Origin: Rhopalosiphum padi
Taxonomy: Eukaryota > Arthropoda > Insecta > Hemiptera > Aphididae
Assembly: GCF_020882245.1 (NCBI RefSeq)
Contig: NW_026869996.1
Span: 10,404,969 to 10,468,968 of the forward strand
Direction: 5' to 3'
DNA length: 64,000 nt
Shown: positions 14,201-22,666 of the stretch, piece after piece
Numbering within the stretch: position 1 is the first letter of the stretch
Layout of the letters: every line of letters starts with the position of its first letter
Translations under genes and position numbers: made by a program
The notes under the pieces: generated by a model
Told to the model about the DNA's origin: nothing
Databases searched by the model: none
The model's input: only the letters and a program-made list of their open reading frames with translations

Positions 14201-14986
14201 TTGTAAAATCAATACATTCATCACTCCGTTCAGAATCTAAAAATATTAATTTGTATTATTCGTCAAAATTGACTTGTAAAATCATATTTTATAGTTTTTA
14301 TGAAGTAAAAATATCTGGTTAAATGAAACATGTGCAAGTTAAAAATTATAAATCAGAATCATTTTCGTAATCGAGTAGTCAAGGATCAAGACACTTACTT
14401 GTGTTAACTTCGGGCATAAAATATGAACAATTCGTTTATAATATCAAAAATCTTTATTAAATGAACAACAACTACACCCAATAGCTAAGTAAAAACAACC
14501 GTCAATTATGTCAAAAGGCCGTCCGGCGAACGGCACACACGCAACCAACTAGTTTTACTCTGAGGCGATCGGGCATCGGCCGACGGATGTCGTCCCCACT
14601 ACCGCCCTCTGTCGGTGCATACATTTAATAATTTTGAGTGTTTTATAAGCAGTTTCAAAATGGGAATTTGTCAAAATTATCATATAAAAACATGTATTAT
14701 AGTGTATTCAAAATACCAGGTTAAATGAAACACGTGAAAGATAATAATGGTAAATTTCTTAAACTATTGTTCAAGCTTCTAAACATTAACTTAATATTTG
14801 AGTGTTTTATAAATGTTTTATAATGATCATTTAAATATAGTAAAAATAAAATATATTTATAGCATAGGTAAATTTTAAGAATAAACAATACAAGCTAAAG
14901 GTGTTTACTATTATTTTATTCAGATATTTAACAAATCTCAATTGTTTCACAGCTATTAATTTAGTATCAATTATATTCAATAACCA
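11238..14986. repeat. Unit 4, type A with a short B-type patch
   Basis: This unit is 3749 bp. It is type A, but inside the inverted-repeat element (13589-14237) it has the B alleles CTATATTGAC and an uninterrupted poly-T at about 13729-13756, where A units have CTAAATTGAC and a T-run broken by G. A alleles return at 13797 (GATTTGTGAACC). The H3 head reads GCGTAGTGG instead of GCGTGGTGG. The GC-rich block is at 14517-14622 with the GAGGCG allele. Confidence 0.95.
13589..14237. mobile_element. Inverted-repeat element, unit 4
   Basis: A/B/A mosaic. Only CTATATTGAC and the uninterrupted poly-T are of B type. Confidence 0.5.
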
Positions 14987-15176
14987 TTGCACGCACATTG
15001 CATAAATCCAATATTATTATCAGTATCTTCTAGTCCATTTTCAACATAGGATGTTGATACTTTCCTTGGTGGTAGAAATGTGAATTCGTGTCTCAGCGTG
15101 CCTTGATTGATCTGATATACTGCCAACTGAAAAAATGTAGTAAGTTAATAATGTATAACGGTTGGAGAATAACTTG
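14987..15176. repeat. Head module H1 (reference unit 5)
   Basis: This is the first of four diverged copies of a ~190 bp module with the core CACGCACRTTGC followed by TTTTCAAC, GGTAGAAATGTGAATTC and GATCTG..TACTGCCA. The other copies in this unit begin at 15412, 16234 and 16671. H1 is the most divergent: it has CACGCACATTGC and CTGATATACTGCCAAC where the others have CATCTAAAA. Confidence 0.85.
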
Positions 15177-15182
15177 AGAATA

Positions 15183-15365
15183 TAGTGTTTTACAGGCAGT
15201 TCAAAGTATGAATTTGTAATATTAGTCAATATTATCATATAAAAAACATGTTTTATAGTGTTTATTATTAAGTATGAGCCTAAATGAAATATATGGAAGT
15301 TAATAATGGTAAATAAGAACCATTTACTTAATATAATGGTTAGGGTTTTATGACACTACCTTTTT
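15183..15365. repeat. M module copy a (~183 bp)
   Basis: This module starts at TAGTGTTTTACAGGCAG and runs through TTTATAGTGTTTATTATTAA, GGTAAATAAGAACCATT and ATGGTTAGGGTTTTATGACAC. It is a diverged copy of the modules at 15823, 16006, 16430 and 18386. In type B units an extra 183 bp M copy is inserted within it, after TTTTATAGTGTT. Confidence 0.8.
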
Positions 15366-15411
15366 GTAACACTACTATTAATTGAATATCAATTACATTC
15401 AATACCCATTA

Positions 15412-15590
15412 CACGCACGTTGCATAAAACCATTAATATTAGCAGTACCTTCTATTCCATTTTCAACGGAAGATGTTGTAACTTTCCCAAGTGATAGAAA
15501 TGTTAATTCATGGTCTCAGCATGCCTCGAGTGATCTGCTATACTGCCATCTAAAACACAAAGTAGTCAGTTAAATATGTATAATGGTTAA
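15412..15590. repeat. Head module H2
   Basis: This is the second head copy, with CACGCACGTTGCATAAAACC, AACGGAAGATGTTGTAAC and CTCAGCATGCCTCGAGTG. It is preceded by the short palindrome AATTGAATATCAATT. In type B the centre of the palindrome is changed (AATACCAATT). It is followed directly by block D1, without the ~250 bp that follows H4. Confidence 0.8.
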
Positions 15591-15728
15591 AGAAATAATT
15601 ATAATGCTTAGCAACAAAAGAGATAGTACAAATCTACCAGAATGTTTTGTTGAGTTTTAATGTAAAACAAAATATAAGTAAAGAATACACTTGTACATTA
15701 ACATAAAATTGCTGATTTTCAATATTAA
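15591..15728. repeat. Duplicated block D1 (empty-site copy)
   Basis: D1 contains AGAAATAATTATAATGCTTA, GAGATAGTAC, CTACCAGAATGTTTTGTTGA, AAAGAATACACTTGTACA and TTTTCAATATTAAAA. It aligns by eye with block D2 at 17086-17228, which shares CCAGAATGTTTTGT, AAAGAATACA.TTGTACA and TTTTCAATAT. D1 lacks the ~760 bp insertion found after D2, so it preserves the pre-insertion state of the ancestral block. Confidence 0.75.
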
Positions 15729-15822
15729 AATAATAAGAGTTTGTAATACTTGTATACATTATACAATAAGAATCATTGTCATAATCTAGTAATCAAGGTT
15801 TCTAGACACTAACATGAGAATT
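15729..15822. repeat. Degenerate partial M module
   Basis: This contains TTTGTAATACTTG, AAGAATCATTGTCATAATCT and TCAAGGTTTCTAGACACTAA, which match the second half of the M modules (AGAATCATTTACTTAATCT and GGTTTCATGACACTAAC). The first half is shortened. It sits where module M-e sits on the D2 side (17994 onward), supporting an old duplication of the whole D-M segment. Confidence 0.6.
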
Positions 15823-16005
15823 GAGTGTTTTATAAGCAGTTAAAAATATGACTTTGTAATATTTGTTAAAATTACCATATAAAATCATTTTTTATAGTGT
15901 TTATGAAGTATCAGCTTAAATGACCAATATGGATGTTAGTAATGGTAAATAAGAATCATTTACTTAATCTAATTGTCTAGGTTTCATGACACTAACTTGA
16001 TAATT
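15823..16005. repeat. M module copy b (183 bp)
   Basis: This runs from GAGTGTTTTATAAGCAG to CATGACACTAACTTGATAAT. It is exactly 183 bp from the start of the next copy. The sequence spanning M-b and M-c is the closest relative of the 183 bp inserted in type B units, which lies ~822 bp upstream of it. Confidence 0.8.
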
Positions 16006-16192
16006 GAGATTCTTATGAGCAGCTAAAAATATGAATTTGTAATATGAGTCAAAATTGTGATATATAAGCACGTTTTATAGTGTTTATTATTAAGTATGAG
16101 CCTAAATGAAATATATGGAAGTGAATAATGGTAAATAAGAACCATTTACTTAATATAATGGTTAGGGTTTTATGACACTACCTTTTTGCAAC
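16006..16192. repeat. M module copy c
   Basis: This begins GAGATTCTTATGAGCAGC and ends GGGTTTTATGACACTACC. Its second half is nearly identical to M-a, with GAAGTGAATAATGG in A against GAAGTTAATAATGG. The linker that follows holds the inverted repeat AATTTAATATCAATTAAATT just before H3. Confidence 0.8.
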
Positions 16193-16233
16193 ACTACTAT
16201 TAATTTAATATCAATTAAATTCAATACCCATTA

Positions 16234-16429
16234 CACGCACGTTGCACAAAACCATTATTATTAGCAGTGTCGTCTAGTACATTTTCAACGTAGGATGTTG
16301 ATATTTAGCGTGGTGGTAGAAATGTGAATTCATGTGTCAGCATGTATTGAATGATCTGCTGTACTGCCATCTAAAAATAAAAAATAGTCAGTTAAATATG
16401 TGTAGTGTTTGGAGAATAACTTGAGAATA
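16234..16429. repeat. Head module H3
   Basis: This is the third head copy, with CACGCACGTTGCACAAAACC, GCAGTGTCGTC and TAGCGTGGTGG. The H3-to-H4 distance is 437 bp in A and 440 bp in B. That spacing explains the 437 bp deletion in unit 17. Confidence 0.85.
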
Positions 16430-16612
16430 CAGTGTTTTACAAGCAGTTCAAAGTATGACTTTGTAATGTTTGTTTAAATTATCATATCAAAATTATGATA
16501 TTAAATCATTTTTTATTGTGTGTATGAAGCATCAACTTAAATGTAATATTTGAAAGTCAATTATGGAAAATTAGAATCATTTGCTTATAATCTAATGGTC
16601 AGGGTTTCATGA
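16430..16612. repeat. M module copy d
   Basis: This begins CAGTGTTTTACAAGCAG and contains TATGACTTTGTAATGTTTG, GTGTGTATGAAGCATCA and GGTCAGGGTTTCATGACACT. It is a more diverged M copy with a local ATCATATCAAAATTATGAT imperfect inverted repeat. It joins H3 to H4. Confidence 0.75.
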
Positions 16613-16670
16613 CACTGACTTTTTGTTACACTACTATTAATTTAATATCAATTAAATTCAATACCCATTA

Positions 16671-16845
16671 CACGCACGTTGCACAAAACCATTATTATTA
16701 GCAGTATCGTCTAGTACATTTTCAACGTAGGATATTGATATTTAGCGTAGTGGTAGAAATGTGAATTCATGTCTCAGCATGTATTGAATGATCTGCTGTA
16801 CTGCCATCTAAAAAAAAAATAGTAAGTTAAATATGTATAATGGTT
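16671..16845. repeat. Head module H4
   Basis: This is the fourth head copy, nearly identical to H3 over its first ~150 bp, differing by GCAGTATCGTC and GGATATTG. It includes an A-run of about 10 after GCCATCT. Unit 17 carries an H3/H4 hybrid of this module. Confidence 0.85.
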
Positions 16846-17085
16846 GGAGGATAGAATGTCGCTACTAGACACCGTAAGGAGGACAACAATTTTTATATAA
16901 CGACTATTACGTGGACAACACTGAATAATTTTGAAATGGAAACAATCAAAACATAAACTAACAGACAAACTTCATTTTTATTACAAAATTCTTGAAAACA
17001 ATTTACAGTTGAAACTCAAATACAAATACGAATGTAAAACTGGAAAATGATATGAAATATAGACATAATATATAAACAGACGATA
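16846..17085. other. H4-specific ~240 bp non-repeated segment
   Basis: This segment has no counterpart after H2. On the H2 side the sequence passes from ATAATGGTT straight into AGAAATAAT, while here ~240 bp lie between these two anchors. It includes CTAGACACCGTAAGGAGGAC and CTACAGTTG-like AT-rich DNA. Only short minus-strand frames cross it, and one opens on TTG, so I do not call a gene. Either it was inserted here or it was lost on the H2 side. Confidence 0.6.
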
Positions 17086-17228
17086 AGAAATAATAACTAT
17101 GATAAGCCATAAAAGATAGTACCTACAAATATACCAGAATGTTTTGTAGAATATAAATGTACCTATTATAAGTGTGACTAAAGAATACATTTGTACAACT
17201 GAAAATTTGCTCCTTTTCAATATGAAAA
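17086..17228. repeat. Duplicated block D2 (carries the insertion)
   Basis: This is the paralogue of D1 at 15591-15728, with AAGATAGTACCTACAAATAT, CCAGAATGTTTTGTAGAATA and TTTTCAATATGAAAAAA. Homology to D1 stops in the A-run at about 17228. Beyond it the embedded element begins at GTGGGTATCGCTCCGCTG. Confidence 0.75.
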
Positions 17229-17989
17229 AAGTGGGTATCGCTCCGCTGTATAGTAGAGATGGAGAGTAGGTCACTGGTCACTTTAATGGATGTGTTAAAT
17301 TTGAATGCAACGACGGGTAGCATTGTATACGAAAAACGATTCTGAACGGAGATGATTTGTCAGTCAATGATAATTAGTTGGATATATTATATTATTACCT
17401 ATATTTAAATTGTAATATATCGTTATTTTACGCGATTTCGTAAAAAATTATATTTCATACGCACATAAAATGTTTTCTAAATTGACAATGGATTTTTTTT
17501 TGTTTACGGTTACTTGAAGGAAAACTTATGGATAACCTAGTATTGGATTTGTGAACCTTAAGTATAAATCACAAAGATTTTATGAATTTTCAACTTCAAA
17601 ATTCTTTGCAAATTTTCGTGATTTCGATATATTTTCTAAACATTTGAACTTTAAATGCATATAAACAAAAATTGTGACTAACGATTTTTGATTTATTTTT
17701 TACTACGATAAGTTTCAATTATCTATAAGTAGCTTAAAAAATGTCAAAATATTTTGAAAATTTAATCGCAAATAGATAACGCTAATATAAACGTTTGTTG
17801 AAAATTTCAAGTATTTACAATGATTCGTTTTTGAGTTACAGCAAAATCAAAAAATCGATTTTGTCTTTTCAAAGAGGGGCTGAAGTCAAAACCGAAGCAT
17901 TATTACTACTCCAAAAAGTGATGACGGACACAAAAATAATACAAACATCATTGTAAAATCAATACATTCATCACTCCGTTCAGAATCTA
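17229..17989. mobile_element. Inserted segment (~760 bp) containing the inverted-repeat element
   Basis: D1/D2 comparison places an insertion between the A-run at ~17228 and TAAAAATATTAATT at ~17988. The outer ~110 bp begin GTGGGTATCGCTCCGCTG. The core, 17338-17987, is bounded by GATTCTGAACGGAGATGAT and ATCACTCCGTTCAGAATC, an inverted pair with 14 perfect bases. A possible A-rich target duplication (AAAAA on both sides) is too simple to be convincing. I remember very similar sequence as a high-copy interspersed repeat in aphids. It encodes no transposase, so it would be non-autonomous. Its exact ends are uncertain. Confidence 0.55.
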
Positions 17990-17993
17990 AAAA

Positions 17994-18162
17994 TATTAAT
18001 TTGTATTATTCGTCAAAATTGACTTGTAAAATCATATTTTATAGTTTTTATGAAGTAAAAATATCTGGTTAAATGAAACATGTGCAAGTTAAAAATTATA
18101 AATCAGAATCATTTTCGTAATCGAGTAGTCAAGGATCAAGACACTTACTTGTGTTAACTTCG
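17994..18162. repeat. M module copy e (degenerate)
   Basis: This contains ATTAATTTGTATTATTCGTC, TTTTATAGTTTTTATGAAGT, AGAATCATTTTCGTAATC and AAGACACTTACTTGTGTTAA. The order matches the M modules but identity is low. It resumes the D-M segment interrupted by the insertion. Confidence 0.6.
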
Positions 18163-18266
18163 GGCATAAAATATGAACAATTCGTTTATAATATCAAAAA
18201 TCTTTATTAAATGAACAACAACTACACCCAATAGCTAAGTAAAAACAACCGTCAATTATGTCAAAA
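18163..18266. other. AT-rich linker, nothing recognised
   Basis: This is a single-copy stretch per unit between M-e and the GC-rich block, including CTTTATTAAATGAACAACAA and CACCCAATAGCTAAG. I see no gene, RNA or clear internal repeat in it. Confidence 0.6.
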
Positions 18267-18372
18267 GGCCGTCCGGCGAACGGCACACACGCAACCAACT
18301 AGTTTTACTCTGAGACGATCGGGCATCGGCCGACGGATGTCGTCCCCACTACCGCCCTCTGTCGGTGCATAC
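18267..18372. other. Conserved GC-rich block with short hairpins
   Basis: This ~106 bp block is strikingly GC-rich in an otherwise AT-rich unit and runs from GGCCGTCCGG to GTCGGTGCATAC. It can form GCCGT-(7 nt)-ACGGC at 18268-18284 and CGAC-GGAT-GTCG at 18331-18342. It is present in every unit: 3265-3370, 7014-7120, 10768-10873, 14517-14622, 22202-22303, 26132-26233, 29877-29982, 33826-33927, 37756-37857, 41677-41778, 45431-45536, 49366-49467, 52473-52574, 56403-56504, 60333-60434 and 63826-63927. Type B copies are 4 bp shorter (CACACAACC). I do not recognise it. It does not fit a tRNA, having no clear B box. It may be a remnant of an older inserted element. Confidence 0.75.
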
Positions 18373-18385
18373 ATTTAATAATTTT

Positions 18386-18567
18386 GAGTGTTTTATAAGC
18401 AGTTTCAAAATGGGAATTTGTCAAAATTATCATATAAAAACATGTATTATAGTGTATTCAAAATACCAGGTTAAATGAAACACGTGAAAGATAATAATGG
18501 TAAATTTCTTAAACTATTGTTCAAGCTTCTAAACATTAACTTAATATTTGAGTGTTTTATAAATGTT
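18386..18567. repeat. M module copy f
   Basis: This begins GAGTGTTTTATAAGCAG immediately after the GC-rich block and contains TTGTCAAAATTATCATATAA, CATGTATTATAGTGTATTC and AATAATGGTAAATTTCTTA. Type B has CATGTATCATAG. Another GAGTGTTTTATAAATG at its end suggests the start of a further truncated copy. Confidence 0.7.
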
Positions 18568-18736
18568 TTATAATGATCATTTAAATATAGTAAAAATAAA
18601 ATATATTTATAGCATAGGTAAATTTTAAGAATAAACAATACAAGCTAAAGGTGTTTACTATTATTTTATTCAGATATTTAACAAATCTCAATTGTTTCAC
18701 AGCTATTAATTTAGTATCAATTATATTCAATAACCA
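18568..18736. other. AT-rich unit tail, nothing recognised
   Basis: This single-copy AT-rich sequence leads to the next unit, ending ATTAATTTAGTATCAATTAT. That ending is a decayed version of the palindromic linker found before H2, H3 and H4. No other structure was seen. Confidence 0.6.
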
Positions 18737-19012
18737 TTGCACGCACATTGCATAAATCCAATATTATTATCAGTATCTTCTAGTCCATTTTCAACATAGG
18801 ATGTTGATACTTTCCTTGGTGGTAGAAATGTGAATTCGTGTCTCAGCGTGCCTTGATTGATCTGATATACTGCCAACTGAAAAAATGTAGTAAGTTAATA
18901 ATGTATAACGGTTGGAGAATAACTTGAGAATATAGTGTTTTACAGGCAGTTCAAAGTATGAATTTGTAATATTAGTCAATATTATCATATAAAAAACATG
19001 TTTTATAGTGTT

Positions 19013-19195
19013 AATGAAGTATCAGCTTAAATGACAAATATGGATGTTAGTAATGGTAAATAACAATCATGTACTAAATCTAATTGTCTAGGTTTCACGA
19101 AACTAACTTGATAATTGAGATTTTTATGAGCAGCTAAAAATATGAATTTGTAATATGAGTCAAAATTATGATATATAAGCACGTTTTATAGTGTT
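19013..19195. repeat. Type B-specific 183 bp insertion (reference)
   Basis: Relative to unit 5 this inserts 183 bp between TTTTATAGTGTT and TATTATTAAGTATGAGCC. It is a near copy of the sequence ~822 bp downstream (from about 19835), running from ATGAAGTATCAGCTTAAATG to AAGCACGTTTTATAGTGTT. Its length equals one M module period. Equivalent insertions are at 22943-23125, 30623-30805, 34567-34749, 38497-38679, 46177-46359, 53214-53396, 57144-57326 and 61074-61256. It is absent from units 1-5, 8 and 12, and was lost with the deletion in unit 14. Confidence 0.9.
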
Positions 19196-21273
19196 TATTA
19201 TTAAGTATGAGCCTAAATGAAATATATGGAAGTTAATAATGGTAAATAAGAACCATTTACTTAATATAATGGTTAGGGTATTATGACACTACCTTTTTGT
19301 AACACTACTATTAATTGAATACCAATTACATTCAATACCCATTACACGCATGTTGCATAAAACCATTAATATTAGCAGTACCTTCTATTCCATTTTCAAC
19401 GGAAGATGTTGTAACTTTCCCAAGCGATAGAAATGTTAATTCATGGTCTCAGCATGCCTCGAGTGATCTGCTATACTGCCATCTACAACACAAAGTAGTC
19501 AGTTAAATATGTATAATGGTTAAAGAAATAATTATAATGCTTAGCAACAAAAGAGATAGTACAAATCTACCAGAATGTTTTGTTGAGTTTTAATGTAAAA
19601 CAAAATAGAAGTAAAGAATACACTTGTACATTAACATAAAATTGCTGATTTTCAATATTAAAATAATAAGAGTTTGTAATACTTGTATACATTATACAAT
19701 AAGAATCATTGTCATAATCTAGTAGTCAAGGTTTCTAGACACTAACATTAGAATTGAGTGTTTTATAAGCAGTTAAAAATATGACTTTGTAATATTTGTT
19801 AAAATTACCATGTAAAATCATTTTTTATAGTGTTTATGAAGTATCAGCTTAAATGACAAATATGGACGTTAGTAATGGTAAATAAGAATCATTTACTTAA
19901 TCTAATTGTCTGGGTTTCATGACACTAACTTGATAATTGAGATTTTTATGAGCAGCTAAAAATATGAATTTGTAATATGAGTCAAAATTATGATATATAA
20001 GCACGTTTTATAGTGTTTATTATTAAGTATGAGCCTAAATGAAAAATATGGAAGTTAATAATGGTAAATAAGAACCATTTACTTAATATAATGGTTAGGG
20101 ATTTATGACACTACCTTTTTGTAACACTACTATTAATTTAATATCAATTAAATTCAATACCCATTACACGCACGTTGCACAAAACCATTAATATTAGCAG
20201 TGTCGTCTAGTACATTTTCAACGTAGGATGTTGATATTTTGCATAGTGGTAGAAATGTGAATTCATGTCTCAGCATATTCTATTGAATGATCTGCTGTAC
20301 TGCCATCTAAAAATAAAAAATAGTCAGTTAAATATGTATAGTGTTTGGAGAATAACTTGAGAATACAGTGTTTTACAAGCAGTTCAAAGTATGACTTTGT
20401 AATGTTTGTTTAAATTATCATATCAAAATTATGATATTAAATCATTTTTTATTGTGTGTATGAAGCATCACCTTAAATGTAATATTTGAAAGTCAATTAT
20501 GGAAAATTAGAATCATTTGCTTATAATCTAATGGTCAGGGTTTCATGACACTGACTTTTTGTTACACTACTATTAATTTAATATCAATTAAATTCAATAC
20601 CCATTACACGCACGTTGCACAAAACCGTTATTATTAGCAGTATCGTCTAGTACATTTTCAACGTAGGATATTGATATTTAGCATAGTGGTAGAAATGTGA
20701 ATTCATGTCTCAGCATGTATTGAATGATCTGCTGTACTGCCATCTAAAAAAAAAATAGTAAGTTAAATATGTATAATGGTTGGAGGATAAAATGTCGCTA
20801 CTAGACACCGTAAGGAGGACAACAATTTTTATATAACAACTATTACGTGGACAACACTGAATAATTTTGAAATGGAAACAGTCAAAACATAAACTAACAG
20901 ACAAACTTCATTTTTATTTCAAAATTCTTGAAAACAATTTACAGTTGAAACTCAAATACAAATACGAATGTAAAACTGGAAAATTAAATGAAATATAGAC
21001 ATAATATATAAACAGACGATAAGAAATAATAATTATGATAAGCCATAAAAGATAGTACCTACAAATATACCAGAATGTTTTGTAGAATATAAATGTACCT
21101 ATTATAAGTGTGACTAAAGAATACATTTGTACAACTGAAAATTTGCTCCTTTTCAATATGAAAAAAGTGGGTATCGCTCCGCTGTATAGTAGAGATGGAG
21201 AGTAGGTCACTGGTCACTTTAATGGATGTGTTAAATTTGAATGCAACGACGGGTAGCATTGTATACGAAAAAC

Positions 21274-21922
21274 GATTCTGAACGGAGATGATATGTCAGT
21301 CAATGATAATTAATTGGATATATTATATTATTACCTATATTTAAATTGTAATATATCGTTATTTTACGCGATTTCGTAAAAAATTATATTTCATACGCAC
21401 ATAAAATGTTTTCTATATTGACAATGGATTTTTTTTTTTTACGGTTACTTGAAGGAAAACTTATGGATAACCTAGTATTGGATTTTTGAACCTTAAGTAT
21501 AAATCACAAAGATTTTATGAATTTTCAACTTCAAAATTCTTTGCAAATTTTCGTGATTTTGATATATTTTCTAAACATTTGAACTCTAAATGCTTATAAA
21601 CAAAAATTGTGACTAACGATTTTTGATTTATTTTTTACTACGATAAGTTTCAATTATCTATAAGTAGCTTAAAAAATGTCAAAATATTTTGAAAATTTAA
21701 TCGCAAATAGATAACGCTAACATAAACGTTTGTTGAAAATTTCAAGTATTTACAATGAGTCGTTTTTGAGTTACAGCAAAATCAAAAAATCGATTTTGTC
21801 TTTTCAAAGAGGGGCTGAAGTCAAAAACGAAGCATTATTACTACTCCAAAAAGTGATGACGGACACAAAAATAATACAAACATCATTGTAAAATCAATAC
21901 ATTCATCACTCCGTTCAGAATC
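21274..21922. mobile_element. Inverted-repeat element, unit 6
   Basis: Type B allele, with GATATGTCAG, AATTAATTGG, GATTTTTGAACC, ATGAGTCG and AAAAACGAAGC. Confidence 0.5.
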
Positions 21923-22666
21923 TAAAAATATTAATTTGTATTATTCGTCAAAATTAACTTGTAAAATCATATTTTATAGTTTTTATGAAGTAAAAATATC
22001 AGGTTAAATGAAACATGTGCAAGTTAAAAATTATAAATTATAATCATTTTCGTAATCGAGTAGTCAAGGATCAAGACACTTACTTGTGTTAACTTCGGGC
22101 ATAAAATATGAACAATTCGTTTATAATATCAAAAATCTTTATTAAATGAACAACAACTACACCCAATAGCTAAGTAAAAACAACCATCAGTTATGTTAAA
22201 AGGCCGTCCGGCGAACGGCACACAACCAACTAGTTTTACTCCGAGGCGATCGGGCATCGGCCGACGGATGTCGTCACCACTACCGCCCTCTGTCGGTGCA
22301 TACATTTAATAATTTTGAGTGTTTTATAAGCAGTTTAAAATGGGAATTTGTCAAAATTATCATATAAAAACATGTATCATAGTGTATTCAAAATACCAGG
22401 TTAAATGAAACACGTGAAAGATAATAATGGTAAATTTCTTAAACTATTGTTCAAGCTTCTAAACATTAACTTAATATTTGAGTGTTTTATAAATGTTTTA
22501 TAATGATCATTTAAATATAGTAAAAATAAAATATATTTATAGCATAGGTAAATTTTAAGAATAAACAATACAAGCTAAAGGTGTTTACTATTATTTTATT
22601 CAGATATTTAACAAATCTCAATTGTTTCACAGCTATTAATTTAGTATCAATTATATTCAATAACCA

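Larger units (their letters stand above)
14987..18736. repeat. Unit 5, type A reference unit
   Basis: This unit is 3750 bp, with no patch or private indel noticed, so it serves here as the type A reference; its modules are listed separately. The order is H1, M-a, H2, block D1, degenerate M, M-b, M-c, H3, M-d, H4, a segment absent from the H2 side, block D2 with the inserted element, M-e, GC-rich block, M-f and an AT-rich tail. It has the GAGACG allele and is followed by a B unit. Confidence 0.95.
18737..22666. repeat. Unit 6, type B, first after an A-to-B junction
   Basis: This unit is 3930 bp. The first ~275 bp still carry A alleles (GTCTCAGCGTGCC), then the 183 bp B insertion follows at 19013-19195. 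Its private variants CACGCATGTTGC (19347 region) and ACATTAGAATTG (19744 region) are shared with units 9 and 13, and TTTTTATTTCAAAATTC with units 9 and 10. The inverted-repeat element is at 21274-21922 and the GC-rich block at 22202-22303. Confidence 0.95.
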
